Part shown: piece after piece, positions 46,808-58,133 of the stretch
Layout of the letters: every line of letters begins with the position of its first letter
Position numbering within the stretch: the first letter of the stretch is position 1
From: Amorphophallus konjac
Taxonomy: Eukaryota; Streptophyta; Magnoliopsida; Alismatales; Araceae
DNA: 64,000 bases
Direction: 5' to 3'
Assembly: GCA_022559845.1 (NCBI GenBank)
Contig: CM040118.1
Location: 156,322,331 to 156,386,330 of the forward strand
Made by a program: the position numbers and the translations under genes
Notes under the pieces: generated by a model
Database searches by the model: none
What the model saw: the letters and a program-made list of their open reading frames with translations, nothing else
What the model was told of the DNA's origin: nothing

Positions 46808-49157
46808 TGTTGGATCCCGTGCGGTGCAATGGGATCTAGAAGGGGGGTTGAATAGATCCTTTCATGAACTATGGCCGATTTAAAACTTGAGTACCAAAAA
46901 CATAGACCACCCCTAAATACTTAGACACAAAGCACAGCGGATTTAGATGGAATGGGTTAAGTGTAAACGGTGGTCTTAAGACTACACAGGTTGTGGTACA
47001 AGCTAAGGTGCTTCTCAGCAAACCTCTGATGTGCGTGTAAACAGATGCTCCCTAGTGCCTGAGTGTAAAGATGCAGTAGGCAGTCAAGGGAGTGCTAGTA
47101 CCGTCCAAGGAATGGATGGTGTATATACAAGAATGCGCAGTCCACAAAGCTTGAGTGTGTGATGGTAATGAACTCGATTATATGCAATGAAGCAACCACA
47201 CCGACCTGTGAATGGGGATAGAAGATATGGAGCAAGCCCACACGATGTTCAACCCACAACCCAAGGATTTTAAGTTGGTTCGATTGTAGACCCACAACCT
47301 ACGTCCACCCCTCACCAAACCCGGTAAGGCTTACCCTTGCAAAGGCAAGACCATGGAGAACCTCCACAACATCCACTGACTAATAGCTTGAACCGCTGAC
47401 TAACAGCTTGAACCGCTGGCTAACAGCTTGAACCGCTGACTAACAGTTTGATTTGCTGGCTAACAGCTTGAACCACTGACTAACAGCTTGAACCGCTGAC
47501 TAACAGCTTGAACCACTGTCTAACAGTTTGATTCACTGGCTAACAGCTTGAACCACTCACTAACAGCTTGAACCGCTGACTAACAACTTGAACTGCTGAC
47601 TAACAGCTTGCTATCCACCCAGAGGATCAAATCCTCTCTTCCTCTGAAAAACGAGAGGGACAGCAGAGCGACCACCCTCCCTTCTTCTGATTGCTCAGAA
47701 GGAACCCGGTCCCCAAAATAAGGGATCGAAAGAGCAAGAGGATTGTATCAAAAACACAAAAGAAAATACTACAAATGTAGTGAAGAAACAAGAGTTACAA
47801 TATAAACACCAGCTGGAACAATAGATCAAGACAAGGATGCTGGTGACTGTAGCTACAAGATTAGATCCAAGGATCCTTTTCTTCAAGCACTGGTAGACTG
47901 CAGGGCTACTCTCTCTCAAGGTTGATCTTTTTTTCTTCTTCTCTTACAGCACTGGACTTAGTCAAACTAGTGCCGGGCTGCTCTCACTCCCTTCTTTTCT
48001 TTCTCACAGGTTTTCTTATTGGATGCTCAAGGGCGTGGGTTTCTTCCAAGGCAGCAGTTGCTTCTTCTCTTGAAGAAGCTTCATATAAATAGAGGACCCC
48101 ATGGAAACTTTTCCCGCCAGAAGGTCTTCTCCCCTTGAAGCAAGCGCCGATGTGAGCTTGAGTGTTTTTCCAAGGCAGTCCCATGGTAGGACGGTGCTGG
48201 TAGAGAAGAACAAAGATTATTTCTTTCTTTAGATACTTTCGAAGTCTTCACATTAAATGCCCTTTAGACATGCGGTCTTCTTATTGGCTAGATTTTAGTT
48301 TCTGTCTTGCTGAGGACTGCCGAGACATGAGTCACATGGGGTGACAGTAAAAAGGTGGCAGACTGTGAGGTATCCTTTCTCCAGCTGGATTTCCGACAAA
48401 GGTAACTCCAAGAAGGTAGATTAAATGAGACAAGATGATAGGGACAAAAGTCAAACCTAGGTACTCCATCCAGACTTCAAAATCCATGTATTTAGACACT
48501 TGCGGTACCTATTTTCTCTCTCTGGATTGCCCAATTGATTTGACAGACTTGTGGCTTGAGAGCTTCTGGAAGACCAACGTGTCGACCTGCTGAGAAGGAG
48601 GATTCGACACTTCTGGTGAAGTCTTCTTGTATAACGGTCTCTGGAAGCTCAAAGTGTCGACCTGCGGTAACTAAGGTGTCGATAATTCTTTAAGGATCGG
48701 GTCTTCAATGCTTTCTGGAAGAATCATGGTGTCGACCTCTTGTAAATGAGTGTCGACACTTCCTTGTAGAAGAACGTTTATAATGCTCTCTAGAAAACCA
48801 ATGTGTCAGCACGTTGGAACAAGGTGTCGACACATCTAATGAAAGCTTCTTATATAGTGGTCTCCAGAAGCCCAAGGTGTCGACCTGCTGGTGGCAAGGT
48901 TTCGACTCTTCTTAGGAATACTGCCAATATATTGCTCTCTGGAAGACCAAAGTGATGAAACACTGGAACAAGGTGTCAACACTTCCTTTAAGACTTCAGC
49001 ATGTGCATAGACTTTCAGCAACGTGCACAGTCCTTGTAGTTCACATGTGCATAGACCTTTGGTTCTTCATTGAGGCGTTTCATCAAAACATGCACAGACC
49101 TTGGTTCGGAGTATGCTCAGACCTTATCTTGCCAGAAGGTAAACATGCACAGACCTT
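46808..49157 (-). repeat. E1 right (5') LTR, first segment
   Basis: It starts TGTTGGATCCCGTG and follows the left LTR, with the expanded 20-bp array at 47373-47611 and the 75-bp array at about 48560-48990. It ends in the GACCTT array at 49157, where E2 interrupts it. Confidence 0.86.
47373..47611. repeat. 20-bp tandem repeat in E1 right LTR, about twelve units
   Basis: Same consensus as 38236-38334, with several TTTGATT variants. The seven extra units account for most of the length difference between the LTRs. Confidence 0.88.
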
Positions 49158-49199
49158 GTAGTCTCCACAGTGGTGATTAACTCTAGAGGAGACCCAACA
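49158..49199 (-). repeat. E2 3' LTR, truncated to its first 42 bases
   Basis: The bases match the outer end of the right LTR (about 58092-58133), ending GAGACCCAACA. The complement of the adjoining TTCTCCCCCTTTTTGATG is the polypurine tract. More than 2 kb of LTR is absent. Confidence 0.8.
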
Positions 49200-51330
49200 T
49201 TCTCCCCCTTTTTGATGATGGCAACACCCACAATTATGATATTTTTTGATGATACAAGTTTAATCCAATATAAGATTTATTTAACATGAAGCACAGTCAA
49301 TCAATGCACCAGACAAACACGCATAGTGGAGTGCAGACAATGATTAAAGTTCTAATCACCTCCTTTGCCATAACCAAGCCAAATATGCCCAGCTCTCCCC
49401 GTGAACTTCCCAAGTTTCTCTACCCTCTGAAGAAACTCTCCCCCAAAATTCTCCTAACATTAGATATTCTCCGGCACTCTTCCCAAACGTATCTACCCCC
49501 TTTAACAAGATTATCCTGAATTACAACTCCCCCTTAATCAAAATACCATGAAGTACTTTTTCTCTTCCCCTTTGCCATCAGCAAACAAGGAGTAAGGAAT
49601 ACTGTGGAAGAGAAGAATGGTAACCAGAGGCGAAAGGGAATAGAGTAACACCCTGTGCAATAGTTCAGTAGATGAGTAGATTATAAGAAAAGTCTTCAGA
49701 CATGAGAATCACAATTATGCACTCTTAACAAATGTCTGGTTTAATAGTGATAAAAGGTAGAGTAGATTCATTGAATGTCGTCTATAAGGTTGCAGTACCC
49801 GTTTATAGCAATAAACCTAAGTCACATAATCATGATAGACTTGGTCAAAACTTTATCCTACTGATTTCGGAACCAATGAATATCTATGGGAGTGACTAGG
49901 ATATGTATTGAGGTTAAACAATTGACACTAGTAAAACTTGAATTGCAAGGGTTACATGAAACCTTTTTCAACTTTTGATTTTGAAAACCATGCTTGTTGA
50001 ACAGATAGGTATCATCTATGCCTTTGACATTAAGGGTACACGTGGGTTAGACGCCAGTACCCCCAGTTACTAAGCACATACTACCATATCTATCTCTAAT
50101 TAAAAACACCAGTCATGTTTACACCTTTTTGCATAAGGGCACACATTTATTTGACGCCAATACCCCTAGCTACTCAGTGAAACTAATTCTACAGATTTGA
50201 TCATGTGAATAGAGTTAAAATGAAGCACTTCATGACATGAGCTTGTATCCATTTCACTGATGGAGTACTCAGTTTCTCAGTGCAGTTTAGTTATTGCTCT
50301 GCCAATAGATTTATTCATTTCTTTTACTAATGCTTTTCTTTTTGCTGCCCTTTTAATTTTTCAAAGTGCCTTCTTTAAAAATAATACACTATCTGAGTTT
50401 CTCAACCTAGACTTCACTAAGTCTTTCATTTTCAGATACTGTAAAGATCTTATCTGTCACATCATGAGAAATAGGTTGAGAGCTATAAACAGTTTTCCAC
50501 CTCCTTATTTTATGAATATAGTCTTTAAACTCTATAGTTTATTAAGATTAAACCATCAGTTCATTCATGAAGCAAACATGATTCTTATAGTAGAAGACAT
50601 GTGATAATTGCTGCTTAACTAATGAACTAATTGCAAGACTATCATCTATTCAGGATAAGGGAATTGATATTGAAGCACAGAATCAGCTCTTGAGGGATAT
50701 CAAGAAGTGGAAATGACACCAAGTGATGGAAGTGGATCCAAGCAATGCCAATTGATACATTTGAGTTCAAGACAAACTCAGTGATGAAAATTTCTGTATA
50801 TGAGGAGAGAATTTGAATGATAGGAGTTTGAGGTTTCAAAATACACTGATCACACACAGATAAGGATTTAACAGACTCCCCTTGACAAAACAATGCAGCA
50901 TGGACAGGCAATCCTATTCTAAACAAGGACTCCCCCTATCTATATGCATGTTTATTTAAGCATCCAGACACAATTATTCACAATACACAAGACCCAATAT
51001 TAAGAAATGTAGTGCAATGCATGGACTCTCTTGATTCATGGTACCTGGCGGAGGATAGTCCTCTACACATGGTATGGGCTTTCAGATAGACAGAATCTAT
51101 CTTTCCATCACATATCATTTTATATACCTCTGAAATCAAGACGACTCAACTATGACAGTGATAAAGTTACTAGCAAGCAGACTTGAAGCATTCTCAGGAC
51201 AAATCAGAACTGTTATTCAAGAATCTTAAAGGCAGGCTGACACACGATCATTCTCAGAACTAATCCAAATATCTATACAAGAATGAGATCAGAATTAATC
51301 ATCATGCTAAAATTTACATAAACCTAATTC
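49200..51330 (-). other. E2 3' non-coding region with structured modules
   Basis: Purine-tract-like sequences (CTCCCC on the plus strand) occur at 49200, 49394, 49436, 49526, 50876 and 50929. Hairpin modules shared with E1 lie at 50030-50075, 50132-50178, 50227-50303 and 51038-51134. Short ORFs (50260-50604 plus, 50642-50926 minus) match nothing I recognise. Confidence 0.7.
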
Positions 51331-52117
51331 TCTTCTTAAGAATTTAAATATTTCATTTCCCAAAGGTTTAGTAAAAATGTCAGCAATCTATTTTTCAGTT
51401 TCAATAAAATTCAGTTCAATTTCATTTTTGCTTACTTCATCTCTAAGAGAATGGTGTTTAATTTCTATGTGCTTAGTCCTAGAGTGATGAACATGATTTT
51501 TAGCCAAACATATAGCACTAGTATTTTCACATAAAATTGGAATGCATCCCAATTTTATCTGATAATCAGTGAGTTGGTGCTTGATCCAGAGTACCTGAGC
51601 TACACAATTCCCTGCTGCAACATATTCTGCCTTAGCAGTGGATAGAGTAACAGTGTGTTACTTCTTGGATGCCCAAGACACTAGAGAACAACCTAAGAAC
51701 TGGCAGTACCCAGTAGTGCTTTTCCTATCAATCCGACCCCCAGCATAATCTGCATCAGTGTAGGCTAGTAGGTCTAGCTCACACCTAGTAGGATACCAAA
51801 GACCTAGTTCTAGGGTGCCTGATAGATATCTAAAAATCCTCTTAACATCACTAAGATGTGACTCTTTAGGACTAGCCTGAAATCTAGCACATAAACACAC
51901 AGTAAATTGTATATCAGGCCTAGATGCAGTAAGGTAAAGAAGAGATCCGATCATACCTCTGTACAGCTTGGTGTCAACCAATTTATTATTTTGCGTCATC
52001 ATCAAGGCTAGTTGATGTACCCATTGGTGCTCTTATCTCCTTGAGGTTTTCCAATTTGAACTTCTTCAGTAGATCCCTTATATACTTGGACTGAGTAATG
52101 AAGGTTCCTTCTTTAGT
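51331..52117 (-). pseudogene. pol: E2 RNase H with only the last part of RT
   Basis: In element order the sequence starts with the last RT segment (TQSKYIRDLLKKFKLENLK, about 52110-52020), then stops and a small disruption near 52010. RNase H follows in 52005-51658: YRGMIGSLLYLTASRPDIQF, YTDADYAGGRIDRKSTTGYC and LVSWASKK, then a TAA. The frame continues past it (AEYVAAGNCVAQVLWIKHQL and the ENTSAICLAKN region) to about 51330. The RT fingers and palm, including the YVDD box, are absent: the end of integrase joins almost directly to the RT end. Confidence 0.87.
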
Positions 52118-53542
52118 CTACGTCACCTCCCCCTGAGAACCAGGCTCCTCTACAACATTGTCTTCATATTGATCTGCAGGATTTTCATCTTTCAGAATTT
52201 CTCCATTATTCTGTTCCTTGCACAAACCATTTTCAAGCTTAGTCATTGTTTCATCAAAGACCACATGTGGAGACTCTTCTACTGTCTTAGAGTTTAAATT
52301 GTATACCCTATAGGCTCTAGATGTTTCTGAATATCCTAGAATGATTTCGGGATCACTTTTAGGTTCAAATTTATTAAGATCTCTTTTAGCATTGACATGC
52401 ACAAAACACTTACAACCGAAGACCTTGAAATAAGCTAGTAAAGGTTTCTTACCCTTGACAATTTCATAAGGAGTTTTCTGGATAAATGACCTTACTATGG
52501 CTTCATTGACTACATGGCATGCAGTGTTGACTGCCTCAGCCCAAAATTTCCTTAGTATGTTACATTCCACTAGCAATGTTCGAGCCATCTCCACAAGGGT
52601 CCGGTTCCTCCTTTCTACTACACCATTTTGTTCTGGTGTTCTTGGAGAGGAGAACTTGTGAGTAATACCATTATCCCTGCAGAAGTCATCAAACTGTGAG
52701 CTATCAAACTCACCACCATGATCAGACAGAATATTCTTAATGGAATTGTCATTATTCTATTTTATTTTTAAATAGAACTCTTGAAATTCATTAAATGCTT
52801 CATGTTTGTGAGTGAGGAAAAATACCCAAGTATACCTAGAGAAATCATCAACTAACACAAAACCATATCTTCTATTTGATAAACTAGTTGATCTAGTAGG
52901 TCCAAAGAGATCCATGTGAATCAGCTCATATGGTTTAGAAGTCAGGTTTTCTGTTCTAGACTTTAATGACTTCCTAGTCTGTTTGGATTGAGTGCATGCC
53001 TCACATACAACATTATCAATCTTAAAGGATGTTTCAGGAAGTCCTCTGACCATGCAATGCTTATTTAGTTTGTGTAGCACTGTATAACTAGCATGACCTA
53101 TTCTACGATGCCAAAGATAGGCCAGGTCATCCTTGTTAGCAGTAAGGCATAGGATTGAATGTGCTACATCATCAAGGTCAACTAAGTAAATATTATTGAC
53201 TCTTTTGCCAGAAAATTTAACATTATCAGAATTAGGCTCATGAATGTTACAACCATTAGAGTCAAATACTACCCTATGACCTTTGTTGCAAAGTTGGCTA
53301 ATACTTAACAGATTATATGCAAGACCTTCTACAGGCATCACTTCATCAATGCAACAGGTAGAGCACTTACCTACCTTACCTGACTCGATAATCTTACCCT
53401 TGGTATTGCCTCCAAAGGTGACAAGGCCTCCATTCTTTTCAACCAGCATACAAAATTTGGCCCTGTCCCCCGTCATATGCCTGGAGCAGCCACTGTCCAA
53501 GTACCACAAATTTTGCTTGTCTGCCAGGCATACCTGCATCAT
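52118..53542 (-). pseudogene. pol: E2 protease and integrase
   Basis: One frame spans the block with a single TAG at 52757-52759. It opens with the copia protease (WYLDSGCSRHMTGD, Asp intact) and then GAG-pre-integrase (LWHRRIGHASYTVLHKL). The integrase finger is HRRIGH and CEACTQSKQ. The core has IHMDLFGP, then SDHGGEF just after the stop, and PEQNGVVERRNRT, so the DDE triad is present. The C-terminal part contains VFGCKCFVHV and LGYSETSRAYRVYN and ends in an acidic stretch before the deletion of RT. Best described as nearly intact except for one stop. Confidence 0.88.
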
Positions 53543-53670
53543 GGATCAAGTAGAGGAGTTTGGAACCCAAAAATGTTTGGGCCCCAAAACAACAGAAACA
53601 TCATCAAGACATGATAGCAAACATTTAGGTATCCACATTTGTGTTAGAACTAATTGCTTTGTGGATTTGT

Positions 53671-55762
53671 TTATTTTTTTTTGTTGTTCCTATTTTTGTT
53701 GTCATTCACAGTGTGGAAAATATTTGGTGAGGTGTACCATGGGTTGGTCCTAGGCTGACCATAAGAAGTGTGTTTCATTGGATTCCATGTCCTGGATTGC
53801 TCGAACCAATTTCTATCCTGAGGTTTGTAGTTCTGACTAGGATTTGAATGGTATGCAGACCTGCCATAAACTCTATCCCTTCCAGACCTACTAAACTGAT
53901 ATGGCTGTGCATAATGGTAAGTATGGTAGGTCTGAGCTCTCGGATGGTTTCTGTTAGTCTCCGAACTCCTGACAGTTATAGGTCCACCTGGAAAATGCAT
54001 GGGAGTGGGTTGTGTCTTCTAGTTGTTTTTCTGTGGAGACCTGTTTGAGTTATTCTGGGGTTTTGATGTGGCAGAAGGTTTACCCCTATTCTAGTGTTTG
54101 CCCTTAGGTGTAGACTTGTGTGTGTGAGTTGTTGAACACTTCCACCTTTTGTTTGCCTTTGTCCTGAGCACTGGGCTTTTTTCTGATTGGCATTTTTTAC
54201 AAAAAAATTGTCAACATTGTTTCCATTGTACATTTTAATGAGAGGGTTGTTCTTTCCCTTTTTTGCTACAAATGAACTAGTTTTAAATTCAAAACTTCTT
54301 TTTGCAGTGGGATTAAAACCAAGACCCTCTTTTCTGAAATTCACTTTTGTTCCTAAGAGCGCATTTAAGTTTTCTGTACCTTGGGTCATGCTCTTAATAG
54401 TTTTCTGTTTATTCTCATTTTCTTTCTCAAGATTTTCAATTGTTTTCTTCAATTCAACATTAACACTCAAAATAGCTTCATACTTTTCATTGACAATTTT
54501 CATTTCATTTTCACAATTTTGAAATTTCAGTTTTAAATCATCAATCACATTTTTGAGCATATCATTCTCAGTTCTAGCATCAATTAAAATAGATTTTAAT
54601 TCTTCAATTTCAGCAGCAGATTTTTTAAGACAATTATTCTCTGTTTCAAGATATGCAATTTTGTCAGACATAGTAGTATCATTAACAAGAGAATTGACTT
54701 TCCTTTTTAACTTTCTATTTTCTTTTCTAACGTCATCAACTTTATCTAACAATTCACCATAAGCATCTTCCCAATCAGCAAGAGTGTAATTTTCGAAGGG
54801 AGATGTTACCTCATCATCTTCTTCTTCTCTATCGCATTCCTTGACCATCAGGCATACTTGACTTCCTTCTCCTTCACTCTCTGAGATGCAGCTGAGACTG
54901 CCCTCATCCTCATCGCTCCAAGTGCTTATCATAGCTTTGCCTTTCAAGTTTCTGTTTGCTTTTTCCTTCAGTTTCTGGAGCTCCAGGCATTCTACCTTCA
55001 TGTGGCCTGCTTTCCTACAATGATAGCAAACAGTGGTGTCAGTCTTTTTAGCATGATTAGTTTTATACCTTGTCTATCTTCTGTCACTATGATGTCTTCT
55101 TCCAAAGTTTCTTCCCTCTTTTCTTAGAAACCTTTTGAACTATCGAGTTAGCATAGCGAGCTGATCACCTTCAATCTCTGACCCTGAGGAGTTGTGGTCG
55201 CTGGATGACCCACTTTTACATGAGTTGGCCTTCAATGCAATGGGTCTCTTCTTCTTCTCCAGCTCATCTACCTTTGGCAAGTTCATATCATATGTCTTAA
55301 GTGAACCAATTAACTCATCGACCTTGGTGGTCTTTAAGTCCCTAGACTCCTCAATAACAGTCGCCTTTGTGTGCCAGATCGGAGTTAAGGAACATAAAAT
55401 CTTTCTCACCAGCTCATATTCAGAGTACACTTTGCCAAGACTTCTAAGTCCATTGGTGATAATCATGAGGCGAGCATACATCTCTGTCATAGTCTCATTC
55501 GGCCTCATCCTAAACGCCTCATATTCAGAGACTAGAATGTTGGCTTTAGTCTCTCTTACTTGAGATGTCCCTTCGTATATAACTTCCAATTTATCCCACA
55601 TCTCCTTAGCTGTTGAACAGGATGAGATCCTGGAGAACTCCGTGGGATGAAGGGCACACTGAATGGCGTTGATAGCGCTCTAGTTAAGTGTTGACTTTCG
55701 GATCTGCTCTCGTGTCCATACTTCCTCATCATCAGGCAGATCGAAGGGGCCTTTGCTAACAA
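53671..55762 (-). pseudogene. gag: E2 Gag with long coiled coil, frameshifted
   Basis: The UBN2 Gag part lies at 55762-55140 with a frame change near 55580; it includes WDKLEVIYEGTSQVRETKAN and FRMRPNETMTEMYARL. A zinc knuckle, CYHCRKAGHMKVEC, straddles 55030-54990. The 341-residue frame 55001-53976 is a very charged coiled coil (DKVDDVRKENRKLKRKVNSL) ending in LLGTKVNF and a basic tail. The last piece, 54000-53671, is Tyr/Arg/Pro-rich in another frame. A coiled-coil domain after the knuckle is unusual for short copia Gags and fits Sirevirus-type proteins. Confidence 0.82.
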
Positions 55763-55939
55763 ATTTCTAAATTTTGTAATCTTTTGCCCTCAAGAAAACT
55801 TGCATACGGTTCTTCCAGTATGCATACTTTGAACCATCAAAGTATGGAGGCTTGCTCGTAGATTGTTCTTCTGCTGTCATTCCTCTAGCATCCATGATGT
55901 CTATCTCTTCAGGATGCTAGTCCCTGTAGAAGAGTTTGT

Positions 55940-55950
55940 CTCTGATACCA
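55940..55950 (-). other. E2 primer-binding site
   Basis: CTCTGATACCA (plus strand), complement of TGGTATCAGAG, lies two bases left of the right LTR. Confidence 0.85.
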
Positions 55951-55952
55951 CG

Positions 55953-58133
55953 TGATATAGATCTAGAGGCGGTGAATAGATCTACCCCCAAATTTAAAGC
56001 AGGATTAAGCAGATAAGTGCGAAATTAAAAATTGCTTAATCAGAACAGCCAATTTAGACACAGAATCACTAGAGCCACTGAATTAATAGAAGACGTATTC
56101 AAATGTTGTATGGGAGCTATCAGTAGAGACAATGAGTGAATTCAAATAGACAAGTGAAGCGCAACAGCAGTAGAACTAAATTCCAGAGAGATGAAATGTG
56201 AAGAAGTACTTGGCAGAGGTAGAGCTCAACGAGTGTCCTCACGCAAGATAAACTACTTTTCAGATAAGCCTGACTTATCCTTCGAGCAGTACCTTTTGAT
56301 ATACCTTCTTCACACTCTTGAATACTCAATATATCAACCTACAGAAATACGATAACATCCAAATGACAAATGCAACAATCACAAACCATCAAGCATAGAC
56401 ACGCAATTTTTTAGGTGGTTCGATCTCCTGCAGAGATCTACGTTCACCCCACACTTAAACCAAGTGTGGCTTCACTATTGATTCACAGCTTCCAATCCGC
56501 TGATCCACAGCTTCAGGGAAAACTTCCCAACAGACGCTAAACCTTACAACTTAAGCTATCAGAGGAATCCTCCTCTACCGCTGGGGATTACAGCTTACCC
56601 ACCGCTGACTCACAGCTTGCTATAACAAGAGTTCGAAATGAGAAACATAAGCAACAGAAAAATAGAAAATAATAAAACGATCTGTAGCTCTTAAAAAGAG
56701 CAGATCGGCTCTAGTACTGTACCAAGAAGCCGGAAACAATGACTTACAGAAACTCAGACTCACACCCTTCAAACGACTCTATGCTCTTCTCTCAAAACTC
56801 TCTCTGGATCTTTTCAGGTTCGCTCTCTCTCTTTTTGCTCAAGTTCTCTTGACTTGGCTATTGCTATTCTCTCTATATCTTCTTTCTCTCTATTTGTCTC
56901 TGTGTCTCGCTCTATGTCACTACCGAAAAAGGGAGATTTGCCCCCTTTTATAAGACATCAGATAATGGGCGTGTGGAAGCCACGTTTCCCACCCAAAAGT
57001 TCATTCAGATCTGAGCTTGGGATGGCCACATGGCAGCATCTCGATTGGGTTGCTTTCCACGTGTCAAACACAGCGCTTCACCTTTTGCCTTGGATCACGT
57101 GCCTTTTATCCTGGTACTTTAGTTGCTCATGACTTAAGGTTCGCAGGTAGTTGGGACACGCGTCAGGTGTTTGATCAAGAGTCTCACCTGTCATTGTAAC
57201 GAACAAGGTATCAGTCACGTTTTATGGACTTAGACAATTCACATGTCTATGAGTATTGGCACAGATGCAAGAGTGAAGAACTAGCACAGACTATATCATG
57301 CAGCTAGCACAGACCTGAAATACACATGCACCGACCTTTGCATACGTATATCAAAAATATGCACCGACCTATATATGTGTAAGAAAAAATGTGCACAGAC
57401 CTTAGGTAGAATAAAGACTAAGAATGCACTGACCTTTTATGCTCAATGCAGATGCTGCACTGACCTTAGTCTATGCATATGTCAATATGCACTGACCTTA
57501 TCTTGCATTATGAATGATGTGCACAGACCTTGCTTAGCTCAAGACAAAACTTGTACTGACCTTAAGTGTGTGAGATAAAAGCCTGCACTGACCTTATCTG
57601 CTCACAGCAAATCCTACATCGACTTATATGTGTTTCTACAGAAACATGCACCAACTACATGCAATCATAATGCAGACGCTGCACCGATTTTGTATGCACA
57701 TGGTAACTTGCATCGACCTCACTAAGTGAAAGCGACAACTAGCACTGACCTGAGGTGTGTGAGAGGCACTACTTGCACCGACCTTACTTAGTGTAACATA
57801 CTGCTAACATCGACCTGACTCAATGGTAGATGAAACTAGCATCGACCTTGTGCAGGCTAACTAATGCTAGCACCGACCTTACATCAATGCACACCAAGAA
57901 AGCACCGACCTCATGCCTTAGTTAACCACAGTATGAAGGTGCAGAAATGTATTATGTAAAGATCTGATATATACAAAATTCATCAAAATACACAATATTA
58001 CCATGGTCAAGATAAAGTCACCAAAGTCAACACTATAGTCAACCAGGTCAACTCTACTGTTGCCAATCATTTGAAATACAATCAACACACAGCAGTCTCC
58101 ACACTGTTGATTAACTGCAGAGGAGACCCAACA
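55953..58133 (-). repeat. E2 right (5') LTR
   Basis: A 2181-bp LTR, TGATATAGATC to GAGACCCAACA on the plus strand. It carries degenerate relatives of E1's 20-bp unit (CGCTGACTCACAGCTTGCTAT near 56610) and a GACCTT motif array at 57290-57915. A plus-strand ORF at 56854-57132 lies in a CT-rich area and looks incidental. Confidence 0.83.

Larger units (their letters stand above)
49158..58133 (-). mobile_element. Element E2: Sirevirus-like copia element nested in E1's right LTR
   Basis: E2 lies on the minus strand: right LTR 55953-58133, primer-binding site, gag, protease-integrase, RNase H, a 2-kb 3' region with several purine tracts, then only about 42 bases of the 3' LTR (49158-49199). ACCTT flanks both ends (49153-49157 and 58134-58138), but that motif is common in the target LTR. 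The RT core is deleted. Compared with E1's left LTR, about 26 bases of target between the two junctions are missing. Confidence 0.85.

Noticed and set aside
47373..47611. CRISPR-like array
   Set aside because: The 20-bp units are contiguous with no unique spacers, and the setting is a plant LTR.
53283..53753. 156-aa plus-strand ORF
   Set aside because: It is antisense to the E2 protease and integrase, which have clear motifs on the minus strand.
54187..54522. 111-aa Phe/Leu-rich plus-strand ORF, possible membrane protein
   Set aside because: It is antisense to the E2 Gag coiled coil, whose Lys/Glu codons read as Phe/Leu on the other strand.
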